Part shown: piece after piece, positions 24,924 to 34,344 of the stretch
How the letters are laid out: the number at the start of each line of letters is the position of its first letter
How positions within the stretch are numbered: position 1 is the first letter of the stretch
DNA from: JASGTU01 sp963821815
GTDB taxonomy: Bacteria; Chloroflexota; Anaerolineae; Caldilineales; Caldilineaceae
Reading direction: 5' to 3'
Assembly (NCBI GenBank): GCA_963821815.1
Contig: CAWGFG010000006.1
Location: 2,976,001 to 3,040,000, forward strand
Length of the DNA: 64,000 nt
Program-made: the position numbers and the translations under genes
Notes under the pieces: model-generated
Seen by the model: the letters and a program-made list of their open reading frames with translations, nothing else
The model's database searches: none
What the model was told of the DNA's origin: nothing

Positions 24924-25916
24924 ATGCGAAGTAGTCGATGGACTGTTCTATTGACCATGTTGCTTATCGGTATCCTGATGATGTCGGCGTGTGCTCCGCG
25001 TCCGACAGGCGGCGAAGGCGCAACTCGTGCTAGCGGCGCCGATATCGTCGTCGACCTGCCTGCGCTCGTGCTAGACATCCAGGATGACGGTACGCTCGCC
25101 ATGGGCGGCGTTTCATTGGAAGAGATGCTCTCTGCAGCTGGTCAAGGCGCGATGGCTTCGGGACTCTCGATTCCGCCAGATACCGTCAAGATGATGGAAG
25201 ATGCCGGCATTCAGCATATTCAGATCGACAATACACCGCAAGGTCTGCTTGTTCTGGTGAACGGTAAAGCGATGCCTTCCATTGCATGGGATGGCGATGC
25301 TCTGGTCACAACAGCAGAGGTTGTGGACAATCTTGGTGTAGCGCCAGTTGCTCTGCTAGACAAGTTGCTGCCCCTTATTACCAACTTGGGCATCGGTGTG
25401 ACGGTTCGAGCACCGGTTCCTGCAGGGGATTCGGCGATTCCGCTGGGTGAGATTGAGTCTGGTACAGCTGAAAAGGCCATGAACGCCCAAGCTGAGTTCC
25501 TTGCTTCCGTCGTGACACCGCCAACATTCGCCATCGGCGTGAACTACGCTGCCGATGGCAGCTGGGACATCGCCGGCATCAGCAAGGAAGACCTGAATAC
25601 TTTAGTACCAGGTCTTGGTGATGCACTGCCGTCTGATCCTGGCTTCATCGACACAATGAAGGGTATGGGCATTGATCAGCTTGGCTTCGCCACGAGCGAA
25701 GACGGCTTCTTCCTGACCATTAACGGCGATCGTTTGCCCTACGTGACATGGGCGGACGGGCGTATCAACAATGTGCTTGCACTGGCTGCCGAGACCGGTA
25801 TGCTGGACAATGCAGTGCCCGGTTACGATGCCCAGACGCTGCTGCAGTATGTGGATGCAGTGCTGCCGGCTATCCTCGCCACGCAGCTAAGCTTGAACAT
25901 CAATTTTCCGCAGTAG
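24924..25916 (+). CDS. Lipoprotein with an internal duplication, unknown function
   Basis: A signal peptide (RWTVLLTMLLIGILMM) ends in a lipobox, SAC, so the mature protein should be lipid-anchored outside the membrane. The body contains two related blocks. The first holds MMEDAGIQHIQID, LLVLVNGKAMPSIAWDGD and VVDNLG. The second, about 145 residues later, holds TMKGMGIDQLGFA, FFLTINGDRLPYVTWADGR and AAETG. Each block is preceded by a segment reading P(D/G)..K/DTM. I do not recognise the family. ATG 24924 has AGGAG eight bases upstream; ATG 24918 is too close to it. The gene has its own promoter and terminator. Confidence 0.75.
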   Translation: MRSSRWTVLLTMLLIGILMMSACAPRPTGGEGATRASGADIVVDLPALVLDIQDDGTLAMGGVSLEEMLSAAGQGAMASGLSIPPDTVKMMEDAGIQHIQIDNTPQGLLVLVNGKAMPSIAWDGDALVTTAEVVDNLGVAPVALLDKLLPLITNLGIGVTVRAPVPAGDSAIPLGEIESGTAEKAMNAQAEFLASVVTPPTFAIGVNYAADGSWDIAGISKEDLNTLVPGLGDALPSDPGFIDTMKGMGIDQLGFATSEDGFFLTINGDRLPYVTWADGRINNVLALAAETGMLDNAVPGYDAQTLLQYVDAVLPAILATQLSLNINFPQ

Positions 25917-25964
25917 CGAGAGTTCTAGCTGTAGCCGAGGAATCAACCTCGTCCTGTAATACCG

Positions 25965-26001
25965 CTTCCCGGAGGCAAATCGCTTCCGGGAAGTTTTTTT
26001 T
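25965..26001 (+). terminator. Rho-independent terminator of the lipoprotein gene
   Basis: CTTCCCGGA (25965-25973) pairs with TCCGGGAAG (25985-25993), followed by eight T at 25994-26001. Confidence 0.95.
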
Positions 26002-26042
26002 GTACACGCTATTCCTCACGCATGCATTGCTGGGCAAACGTT

Positions 26043-26504
26043 CTAGCGGAGTAGTGACAGCAGCAGCGGTCCAAAGATGAATGCAGCAACGATAAGGCTG
26101 CCTACTACGGCGAATACCATGGCGCCGGCTGCGGCGTCCTTTGCATGCTTTGCCAGCGGGTGGAGGTCGGGTGACACTAGATCAACGACTGCTTCGACAG
26201 CCGTATTGACCGCCTCCAGCGCTAGAATGAGTGCACTCGTTAGCCCAAGCACGGCCCATTCCACAGGACGAATGTGCAACCACAATCCGGCTGCGACGAC
26301 TACCGGAATAGCCAAAAGCTCTATGCGTGCATTCGGCTGGGTTCGGAGAGTATAGGCCACACCGGACAGCGCGGCCTTGAAACTAACCCAGCGGCCGGGA
26401 AGATATCCATCGGGCAGCCATTTGCTTCGGGCGGGTTCAGTAGGAATTATCGATGAAGCGGGCTGTGCAGGTACCTCTTTGCGCGAAGGCTCATCAGGTT
26501 GCAT
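26043..26504 (-). CDS. dgkA: Diacylglycerol/undecaprenol kinase family protein
   Basis: This small integral membrane kinase phosphorylates undecaprenol (Gram-positive type) or diacylglycerol. After a hydrophilic N-terminal extension of about 40 residues, the core shows SFKAALSGVAYTLRTQPNARI, three hydrophobic helices, and the family signature ALEAVNTAVEAVVDL with HPLAKHAKDAAAGAMV. ATG 26504 reduces the overlap with ybeY to 11 bases; an upstream ATG at 26543 is also in frame. The pgpH-ybeY-dgkA order is the same as in Firmicutes, which supports the call. Confidence 0.88.
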   Translation of the reverse strand: MQPDEPSRKEVPAQPASSIIPTEPARSKWLPDGYLPGRWVSFKAALSGVAYTLRTQPNARIELLAIPVVVAAGLWLHIRPVEWAVLGLTSALILALEAVNTAVEAVVDLVSPDLHPLAKHAKDAAAGAMVFAVVGSLIVAAFIFGPLLLSLLR

Positions 26505-27033
26505 AATCGCGCTTACCAACACTGGCAGCCAACTGGCCTTCATCCAGCTCGCTCAGGATAGCCATCTGCGCTTCCCACATGACGCTTTCTGATTCCTGGG
26601 TATCATGGTCGTGTCCCAGCAGGTGCAGCGTACCGTGCACAGTCATCAAGCGCAATTCCGACGCCAGAGAATTGCCATAGCGCTGGGCTTGTCGTTCACA
26701 GTATGGCAGCGCGATCAGAATGTCGCCCAGGTAGACGCCTTCCGCTTCGGCAATCTCGTCCGGCAATACGAAGGTGATGTCTTCCGCAGAACCATCGTCG
26801 TCCGAATCAGCACCGAAACTGAGCACGTCGGTTGGTGCATTGATACCCAGGTACCTAGCGTTGAGCGCCTGAACTGTCTCATCGTCCGTGACGGTGACGC
26901 TCAGCGAGACGCCCGCCGTCTCCTCGTGCTCCAGTGTAGCGCGTACGCAGGCGGCGATGTCCTCGACGTCCACAGCACTCTGGAATGCATCGTCTACTTG
27001 GATTGTGATTTGATCGTTTTCGGGATGCTGCAT
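26494..27033 (-). CDS. ybeY: Endoribonuclease YbeY
   Basis: This zinc endonuclease acts in 16S rRNA 3'-end maturation and ribosome quality control. The zinc signature HGTLHLLGHDHD lies near residue 134, preceded by ASELRLMTV. The central LNARYLGINAPTDVLSF is the conserved substrate region. The length of 179 residues is slightly above average because of an acidic insert (GADSDDDGSAED). It lies between pgpH and dgkA in a conserved order, 39 bases after the pgpH stop. Confidence 0.93.
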   Translation of the reverse strand: MQHPENDQITIQVDDAFQSAVDVEDIAACVRATLEHEETAGVSLSVTVTDDETVQALNARYLGINAPTDVLSFGADSDDDGSAEDITFVLPDEIAEAEGVYLGDILIALPYCERQAQRYGNSLASELRLMTVHGTLHLLGHDHDTQESESVMWEAQMAILSELDEGQLAASVGKRDYAT

Positions 27034-27072
27034 ATTGAAGCAACTGACTGCTACTGAGTGGACAAATCCATC

Positions 27073-29260
27073 CTATGCCTTGGCCGACTGCTCGACGCTG
27101 TTCAAGTCCGCCACACCTTCGGACGTTCGTTCCGATGCTCCGTTGCTAGACGTGTCGTTCTCTTCCGTACGTACAGAGCTTTTCTTTTCGACCGGTTCCG
27201 GATATTGTATACGCGGGTGGTGAACGCCTTGCAAGACGTGCACGAAAATCTCCTTGCAGGTTTCAAACTCGCTGAAGGTCAAGTCGCAGTCGTTGAGCTC
27301 TCCTTCCGCCACGCGTTCATCCATAAGCCGTTCGACCAGCGCTTCCAATTCCTCACGAGTGCCAGGCTTTATAGCGCGCACCGCCGCCTCGCACGTATCT
27401 GCCAGTTGGAGAATGGCGGTCTCCTTAGTGCGCGGGCTGGGTCCCGGGTAGCGAAAGTCCTCTTCGTTAATGACTTCGTCCTCGCCCGCCTGTTGCACTG
27501 CCTGACGGTAGAAGTACTGGACCAATGATCGACCATGGTGCTCGGCAATGAAATCCTGGATTCGAGAGGGCAGGTGATACTTGCGGGCCAAGTCAATACC
27601 ATCGCTGACATGGCTTATGATGATCTGCGCGCTGAGTGAGCGGATCCAGTTTGTCGTGCGGCGAGCTTTCCTCCGCAATATTTTCCGTAAAGAAGTAGGG
27701 GCGAACTGTCTTGCCGATGTCGTGGTAATAGGCGCCAACTCGGGCTAGGTAGGCGTCTGCTCCAATGGCGGATGCAGCGCGCTCTGCCATGTTGCTCACG
27801 ACGATGGTGTGATGGTAGGTACCAGGCGCTTTGAGCAGCAGTTGTCGCAACAGCGGATGCGTCGGACGGCTTAGTTCCGTCAGATGTAAACTCGTCGTGA
27901 TGCCGAACACGTTGCCCAGGAAGAGATATCCAAGGAGCGCGATGCTGGCGGAAAGCCCGCCATTTAGCAGCACGACCAAATGCAGCGGCAGCAGCTCAGT
28001 AATCAATAGATCCACAAAAGGCGCACGGTAGGCGGCAAGGACAATCAAGTTGGAAATTGCCACGCCAATACCGGCCCACAAGAATGCACTCAACCGCTCG
28101 GCGCGGCCCAGAATGAGCGCACCCAACAGCGAACCCAGCATAAAATACGCAACGAGCACCACGTTGCTGCGCACCAGATAGAAGGCAACCAGCGTCATGC
28201 CAACAGTTATCACTGCACCGGTACCGAAATCCAATAGCACAGCCAATAGCATACCCAAGGCTGCAAGCGGGAAGAGATAAGGCAGCCAATCGTGCGGCAC
28301 CATCATGAACTTGGCGATGACGAGCCAGATGGCGACCACCACGGTCATGAGTCCAAACTCGCGCACATCCTGCAGTAACATGGGCCGAATGCGGTAGAGA
28401 GTCGCACCCATCACTAGCATGAGCGCTCCGGTAAAGAGCGCCGCGCGAAGAGTGTCCCACCAACCCCATTCGTCTTGAATGATGCCAATTTGCGTAAGCG
28501 CTTCCACATCGGCTGCCGTTGCGATGTCGCCGGCGCGAATGATCACCTCATTACGCTCCAGCGTCTGTGTCTGTGGCGGCACTTCAGTACGCGCCCTTTC
28601 CCGCAGTTCATCCGTTCGCTCTTGGTTCAAGAGACTGTTAGGCCGAATGAGCTTGCGCACGATGTCGGTGACCATGGTCGTGCTCTCTTCGTCCAAGGAA
28701 GAGTTGACTAGGGCAGGGATGCGCCTGGCTTGGAGGGACAGATTGTTCTCGCGAATTTCTTCGCGCATGATGCGGTCCAGTGCGAGCGGCACTTCATTAG
28801 CAATCGCTGACCATTCCTCATCGCTGAGGGTGAGTATGCCCAAAGCAAGTTCGGGTGTCACTGCTAGGTCGGTAATGGACATCAGGTAGTCGGTTTTTAC
28901 TTCGGGGGATGCGAATTCATCGTTGCGGACGATTCCAATAAACTCGAGGATTTCACGGCTGCGGTCCACTTGCTCACGCCGAATCCGTGCGTCGGGATTG
29001 TCATACTGGTCCGGCACGGTTTGTATGGCACGCTCGCGGGCGCTTTCTGTTTTGACTGCGCTTTCAAACGTGATTTGACGGGGCGCAACCACATCGTACG
29101 GGGCAACGTCGCCCACAGTGAGTTGAATCTGACTACCGTACGGAAGCTGCCACGAAAGAAGGATGATCAGTAAAACAGCCAGCATGGCAGCCAGGGCGAT
29201 GATGATCCCCCTGTCCATCCAAGGCTTTTTCCAACTATCACTGTTACCGTTCATTGACAT
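27073..29260 (-). CDS. pgpH: PgpH-like 7TM-HD cyclic-di-AMP phosphodiesterase, interrupted by a frameshift
   Basis: The N-terminal part has one membrane anchor (GIIIALAAMLAVLLIILL), an extracellular 7TMR-HDED domain (VAPYDVVAPRQITFES onward), seven membrane helices and the start of an HD domain with GAYYHDIGKT. After SPHDKLDPLT the family continues AQIIISHV.DG, which is found in the next frame (QIIISHVSDGIDLARKY) and leads on through EHHG to the end. Removing one base near 27632-27640 restores one protein of about 725 residues. PgpH degrades c-di-AMP. The break is either a sequencing error or a real frameshift. The yqeY-pgpH-ybeY-dgkA genes form one leftward run. Confidence 0.85.
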
Positions 29261-29286
29261 CTGATTTTAGTAGAACTCGATTTCCT

Positions 29287-29751
29287 CTAGCCGCTTAGTT
29301 GCCCGCGCACGATCTGATTGACCAGTTTACCATCGGCAACGCCCTTGACCTTCGGCATCACGACTGACATAACCCTTCCCATATCTTGGCTGGATCTTGC
29401 GCCGGTTTCTGCGATTGCCTCACGCACAATACCTTCAATCTCCGACTCGCTGAGCTGGCGAGGCAGATAGCGCTCTAGCACAGCCAGTTCAGCCCGTTCG
29501 CTGGCAGCTCGGTCATCGGCGCCCAGCCGTTCATACTCTGCCGCTGCGTCCCGACGTTGCTTGGCTTCTCTTTGTATGACGGCGAGAACCTCGTCTAAGG
29601 TTTGCTCATGTTGTTCGCCGGCTTTATTTGCCTCTGTGAGCGAGGTTTTCACGCTGCGCAAGGCAATTTTGGCGGTATCGTCCTTATCGCGCATGGCCTG
29701 CCGCAGGTCATTGTCGATCTGTTCGGTAAGCGAAACTTCCTGTTTATCCAT
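29287..29751 (-). CDS. yqeY: GatB/YqeY domain protein
   Basis: The 154-residue protein matches the YqeY family, which resembles the tRNA-binding tail of the amidotransferase subunit GatB. It shows LRQAMRDKDDTAKIALRSVK, an alpha-helical middle with VIQREAKQRRDAA and LERYLPRQLSE, and the C-terminal DMGRVMSVVMPKVKGVADGK. The function is not settled. It is first in the run leading to pgpH, which begins 26 bases downstream. Confidence 0.92.
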   Translation of the reverse strand: MDKQEVSLTEQIDNDLRQAMRDKDDTAKIALRSVKTSLTEANKAGEQHEQTLDEVLAVIQREAKQRRDAAAEYERLGADDRAASERAELAVLERYLPRQLSESEIEGIVREAIAETGARSSQDMGRVMSVVMPKVKGVADGKLVNQIVRGQLSG

Positions 29752-29918
29752 GGTCTATTCCATCATCGATCTGTTTCATCTTCATCGTTCGAATCACGAC
29801 GCCTAACTATCGACGTGCTGCGACACTGTGCCAACAAGTCTGTCTAGGTCGGCGCCTAACAGCAAAGCTCACCGTAGTGCCGCTTACTCGCTGGACCAGC
29901 CAACAGTTGGCGGACACG

Positions 29919-30581
29919 CTACTGCTGCGCCATCCAAACTTGCAACCGGTTCTGATAACGGAGAAAAACAGCCGCTATCAATGCAAGTATGCTGTAGATG
30001 ACGATCAGTTGCCACCAGGGGATGGCCATGGCGCCGGCTGCCGCTGCCAGAAATACCGCCGGTACTCGTAATAGTGCAGTGATGACGATGATTTTGACAA
30101 AACTGACGCTTGACAGACCAGCCAGGAAATACGGGATATCGCCCGTTGGACCCAGAAGCAGCAAGAACCAAATTACGACGCTTGTACTGTGCGTCCCCGT
30201 TTCCCATTTCGCCAGACGTCCTTTGCCGACTAGGCGTTCGACAAGCGGGCGGCCAAAAAAACGGGCTAGCCAAAACGCGATCGTGGCGCCGACCAGCATG
30301 CCGATGGAACCGTATACGCCTCCCCAGAACGGTCCATAGAGATAGCCGGCGGCGACCTGTACCACGTAGCCGGGAATCGGAGCCACGACAATCTGTACCG
30401 CATTGAGGACGATGAGCGCAACAGGCCCATACCAGCCCATCTGCTGCACGCTCACTTCGACCAGAACAGGATCGCTCAGGTAGGCCCACAGTGTAGCGGC
30501 GTAGCGCCAGCCGACAAACGCGAGGATGATCAGAACCGGAAAAAGCAGCCAATACCGATTCCATTTTGAACGCGTCAACAC
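29919..30581 (-). CDS. TVP38/TMEM64 (DedA-like) membrane protein
   Basis: The 220-residue protein has five to six hydrophobic helices and the VTT/SNARE-associated domain. Visible blocks are GPVALIVLNAVQIVVAPIPG, QVAAGYLYGPFWGG, GMLVGATIAFWLARFFGRPL, and LLLLGPTGDIPYFLAGLS with a conserved Pro/Asp pair. The family is linked to lipid scrambling or undecaprenyl-phosphate traffic; the substrate here is unknown. An overlapping frame from 30606 is a shadow. It lies 167 bases upstream of yqeY. Confidence 0.88.
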   Translation of the reverse strand: MLTRSKWNRYWLLFPVLIILAFVGWRYAATLWAYLSDPVLVEVSVQQMGWYGPVALIVLNAVQIVVAPIPGYVVQVAAGYLYGPFWGGVYGSIGMLVGATIAFWLARFFGRPLVERLVGKGRLAKWETGTHSTSVVIWFLLLLGPTGDIPYFLAGLSSVSFVKIIVITALLRVPAVFLAAAAGAMAIPWWQLIVIYSILALIAAVFLRYQNRLQVWMAQQ

Positions 30582-30799
30582 GATTTATCCGCAAGCCTGC
30601 ACACAATTCGCCTCCGTCTGATTGCTTACTACAACGCCGTTATTATACCCGCAGGCAAAGGCGTGTCAACAGTACCGGGCGTACGATGAACTCCCCCGGC
30701 AGTTTGCCAGGCCACCAATTAGGGTCAGTAAGAAGTCTTCCTGAATTGCTTTGCTGCCAGCCGTTTGGCAAGCGGATAGCGTGCGGCTAGAATGAATGC

Positions 30800-32089
30800 A
30801 TGTTTTCTGACACAGCACGAATCTATGTTGAGGGCGGTGACGGCGGCAACGGCGTTGTCGCCTTTCGCCGCGAGAAGTTTGTACCACGCGGTGGTCCGAA
30901 CGGCGGCAACGGCGGTAAGGGCGGCGACGTCTACTTAATTGTGGACGGCGGCATGAACACGCTCTATTCGCTGCAAAATCATGTGCATCATCGAGCAGAG
31001 CGTGGCGCACACGGTTCCGGCACCAATAAAACCGGCGCCAACGGCGATGACCTCTATGTGGCAGTCCCACCTGGTACGCTGGTCTTTGATGCCGAGACCC
31101 ACGATTTGATCACCGATCTTACTGAGCCGGGGCAAACATATTTGGTTGCTGCCGGCGGGCGCGGCGGGCGCGGCAACGCTGCCTTTAAAACGGCGCGCAA
31201 CAACGCACCGCGCATCGCTGAAAATGGGGAGCAGGGCGTTGAACGCTGGCTGGAACTGGAACTGAAACTTGTCGCGGATGTAGGCATCATCGGCGTACCC
31301 AACGCAGGCAAATCGACCCTGCTCAGTGTGATCAGCGCGGCCAAGCCCAAGATCGCCGATTACCCGTTTACGACCGTTGCACCGAATCTTGGCGTGGCGG
31401 ATGTTGGCCAACAACAGATCGTGTTTGCGGACGTGCCCGGCTTGCTGGAAGGCGCCCACGAGGGTGTCGGATTGGGCATAGACTTCCTGCGACACATCGA
31501 GCGCACGCGCATGCTCGTGCATGTGATAGCAGGGAACAGCCCGGATCCACTGGGCGACTTCGAGGCTATCAATCAGGAATTGAATCTCTTCAACCCCGCC
31601 TTGACGGGCAGGCCGCAGATTGTGGCATTGAACAAGATGGACTTGCCGGAATCGCAAGAGGTATGGCCAAGTTTCAAAGAGGCGATCGAAGCGCAGGGAT
31701 ATCCTGTGATAAGCATCAGCGCAGCCACGACGCAGAACGTGCAGGACCTGCTCTACCGCGTGCAGAAGATGCTAAACTCCTTGCCCGCCGAGGAGCCATC
31801 GTCAGTCGAAGAAGAAGTCCTGCCGGAGATCGTCCCGCAGGGGGACGAGAACGAATTCCGTATCTATCCGGCTGGCGATCACGAGTGGCGCGTCGAAGGC
31901 GTCGCCATTGAACGCATCGCGCAGATGACCAACTGGGATTACTACGAAGCGGGTCTGCGCTTCCAACGCATCCTGCGTGCCATGGGCATTGTCGAGGCCC
32001 TGCGCGAGGAAGGCGTGGAGGAGGGCGATACGGTCCACATCGGCGCCATTGAGCTTGTCTGGGGCTACGAGAACGCGTTTGAAGAATGA
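30800..32089 (+). CDS. obg: GTPase Obg (CgtA)
   Basis: This ribosome-assembly GTPase acts on the 50S subunit. The glycine-rich Obg fold (about 1-157) contains GGDGGNGVVAFRREKFVPRG, the G domain has GVPNAGKSTLL, FADVPGLLEGAHEGVGLG and ALNKMDLP, and a C-terminal OCT domain (about 350-429) is present. The 429-residue length is typical of the three-domain form. Its stop overlaps the nadD start by four bases, a gene order common in bacteria. The ATG at 30800 has no strong ribosome binding site. Confidence 0.96.
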   Translation: MFSDTARIYVEGGDGGNGVVAFRREKFVPRGGPNGGNGGKGGDVYLIVDGGMNTLYSLQNHVHHRAERGAHGSGTNKTGANGDDLYVAVPPGTLVFDAETHDLITDLTEPGQTYLVAAGGRGGRGNAAFKTARNNAPRIAENGEQGVERWLELELKLVADVGIIGVPNAGKSTLLSVISAAKPKIADYPFTTVAPNLGVADVGQQQIVFADVPGLLEGAHEGVGLGIDFLRHIERTRMLVHVIAGNSPDPLGDFEAINQELNLFNPALTGRPQIVALNKMDLPESQEVWPSFKEAIEAQGYPVISISAATTQNVQDLLYRVQKMLNSLPAEEPSSVEEEVLPEIVPQGDENEFRIYPAGDHEWRVEGVAIERIAQMTNWDYYEAGLRFQRILRAMGIVEALREEGVEEGDTVHIGAIELVWGYENAFEE

Positions 32090-32697
32090 GCGACCAGACA
32101 ACACGAGTCGGCGTCTTGGGCGGTACATTTGACCCTATCCACATAGGTCATCTCATACTGCTGGAAGAGGCGCGCAACGAACTGACACTGGATAGGATCA
32201 TCCTGATGCCGGCAGCCGACCCGCCGCATAAGCAGGATCGTACGATCTCGGCTGTTCATCATCGCTTTCGCATGTGCGAATTAGCTACGCTCGACGCCGA
32301 TCACATTAGCATCAGCCGCATAGACGCGGACCGTCCAGGTCCGCACTATTCTGTGGACACGGTACGTTTGCTCAAGCAGCAACTGCCGGCTGATGCTGAG
32401 CTCTACTTCCTCATCGGCTTGGATAGTCTGCGCGACCTGCCCACCTGGCATGCGCCAGAACAGCTCATCCGACAATGTATTGTAGCAGCGTTCAGCCGTG
32501 CCGGCGTATCCATCGATTGGGATACGCTGGAAACGGCCATCCCTGGCATCCAGTCCCGCGTACGCATCATCGACATGCCGGAGCTGGAAATCTCCAGCAG
32601 CGACCTGCGACAACGGATTAGCGACGGACGCCCTATCCGCTACCAGACCCCTAGACTCGTTGAAGAATACATAAGAAACATGGGCCTATATCAATAA
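32086..32697 (+). CDS. nadD: Nicotinate-nucleotide adenylyltransferase
   Basis: It adenylates nicotinate mononucleotide in NAD synthesis. The nucleotidyltransferase motif GVLGGTFDPIHIGHLIL lies at residues 8-24, followed by MPAADPPHK, GLDSLRDLPTWHAPEQL, and the C-terminal ISSSDLRQRISDGRPIRYQ. The length is 203 residues. It overlaps obg in an ATGA arrangement. An ACATGGG/CCCATGT dyad (32678-32705) covers its last codons and stop but lacks a T-run, so termination there is uncertain. Confidence 0.95.
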   Translation: MSDQTTRVGVLGGTFDPIHIGHLILLEEARNELTLDRIILMPAADPPHKQDRTISAVHHRFRMCELATLDADHISISRIDADRPGPHYSVDTVRLLKQQLPADAELYFLIGLDSLRDLPTWHAPEQLIRQCIVAAFSRAGVSIDWDTLETAIPGIQSRVRIIDMPELEISSSDLRQRISDGRPIRYQTPRLVEEYIRNMGLYQ

Positions 32698-32747
32698 ACC
32701 CATGTATACAGTTTCGATTGGCTATTCGGTAGGCCGAGCCTTAGCAT

Positions 32748-34038
32748 CTAGTTCAAAGGCACGACTGCCTGCGCACTATCTACCGACGGCTGAACCAGCA
32801 GATTCAGCATGAGCATGGCTGTTTGGAACTGGCGATCCTCGTGCGTACGCACTTCCTTAGCCTCCATCTCATCCAGCAAGTAGGACGTGATCATCTCCAC
32901 CGACGGCATCTGCTCAATGGTGACATCCGGCTGAATACCTTCACCCTTGATGAGGTGCTTCTCCGGCGTGAGCCAGTTGGTCACTCCAAGCCGCAAGACG
33001 GACCCGTCACTGAGTTGGAATGGACGCAGCACGGTTCCTGTGCCCACGGTGGGTTCGCCAATTAGCTTGGCACGATGGTTCTCCTGCAGAGCGCCGGCTA
33101 CAATCTCCGCTGCGCTGGCTGAGCCCGGATTGATAAGCACCACCATCGGGATGTCTCGGGCTAAACCCTTGCCTTCGCTTCGATACGTAGTGAGGTTCTC
33201 CTTAGCGTCCTGCTCATGCAGGATGATCTCATCCACTGGCAAGAACTGACTGGCAACGCGCAGCGCCTCCTGCAGATAACCGCCAGGGTTGTTGCGCAGA
33301 TCCAGGATGATGCCTCTGACCGGTTGCTCGGCATTCTCGTCTAGAATTTCCTGCAGTGCCATCTCCAGTTCGATGCTAGTGTCGCTGGCAAACTGCGTCA
33401 CGTGCAAGTGTACCAGATCCGTACCCGGTATTCTGGCCCAAAGCACGCTCTCGATATCATATTTGACCGCGTTTGATGTCGATATCAACAGGCGCTTCAT
33501 CTTCCGGATGCAGCACATTCAGCGTAACGATGGTGTCCTTGGGCCCGCGAATCTTATCGATTACCTCCCACTCGGCCATCCCGACGATGTTCTCGCCATC
33601 AACTTCGTACACGATGTCGCCGGCAAGGAGACCCGCCTTTTCGGCTGGTGATCCGTGAATGGGCGCCACGATGGTAAATCCCTCTTCTTCGAGCGAAACA
33701 TAAGCGCCGACTCCCTCGAAGCTGCCTTCCAGCGCGCTTTCCTGCTGTTTCGCCACGTCTGGAGGGAAGAAAACTGTGTGGTTTTCATCGCCGAGCGTAC
33801 TCAGCATTCCTTGGATCGCGCCGTAGGTCATCTGTTCCGCATCCACGTTCTCCTGGTCGACAAAGTAATCTTCTACCAGATGCCACGCCTCCCAGAAGAC
33901 AGTGAAGGAGCTCGGTTCCGCATCTTGCGCTAATGCTGGGCGCACCAGTGGATCTGTCAGATTGCCGGCGACAAAAGAGACCAGCATCAGCAAGACAACA
34001 ATGAATGTGTAAAGCTTTCGTTGTGGTATATGTTTCAT
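32748..34038 (-). CDS. S41 carboxyl-terminal processing peptidase (CtpA-like), interrupted by a frameshift
   Basis: The N-terminal half has a signal anchor (LYTFIVVLLMLVSFVAG), the S41 N-terminal helix block and a PDZ domain (GFTIVAPIHGSPAEKAGLLAGDIV), ending RGQI before TGA. The second half continues in another frame with DIESVLWARIPG, RGIILDLRNNPGGYLQEA, the catalytic serine in NPGSASAAEIVAGAL and the lysine in RAKLIGEPTVGTG. Skipping the T of the TGA near 33461 gives RGQI-DIESV, which matches the family pattern R..I...SV. ATG 34038 is preferred over 34113. It is a periplasmic or extracellular protease of about 430 residues once joined. Confidence 0.85.
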
Positions 34039-34233
34039 GTAGATTAACTCTCGCTCTATCCTGCGCCTATGCACAGGGGTATATCGCGGCGGCATATTTT
34101 CATAGCTATGCACCGCACGATTAACTCAACCAGGGTATCCAAACCGCTGTAGCAGTATACACTAAACTTGCATCAAGCGCTTCAGGTTCCCGAAACGCGA
34201 TAGTACATTGATCCTTGGGTGGCTCAACGGTGA

Positions 34234-34269
34234 TTGGAAGGGGCTTATCGCCTGTGGTATTATCCACAA
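34234..34269 (+). promoter_or_regulatory. rex promoter with overlapping Rex-like operator
   Basis: TTGGAA at 34234-34239 and TATTAT at 34258-34263 are separated by 18 bases. The dyad CTGTGGTATTATCCACAA (34252-34269) covers the -10. Read on the other strand it is TTGTGGATAATACCACAG, which agrees at 10 of 14 fixed positions with the Rex operator TTGTGAAnnnnTTCACAA. It lies 75 bases upstream of rex, so autoregulation is a reasonable inference. The rest of the 306-base gap shows nothing else. Confidence 0.55.
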
Positions 34270-34344
34270 CGTGGCGACTCTCCCTAAATTTGAGACGAGT
34301 CTTGGTAGTTGCGAGATATGCTCGCTTTCCTCGACGACTGGTAA

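Noticed and set aside
29884..30606. 240-codon frame overlapping the TVP38 gene
   Set aside because: It is an alternative frame with Cys/Arg-rich sequence; the TVP38 frame has proper membrane helices and family motifs.
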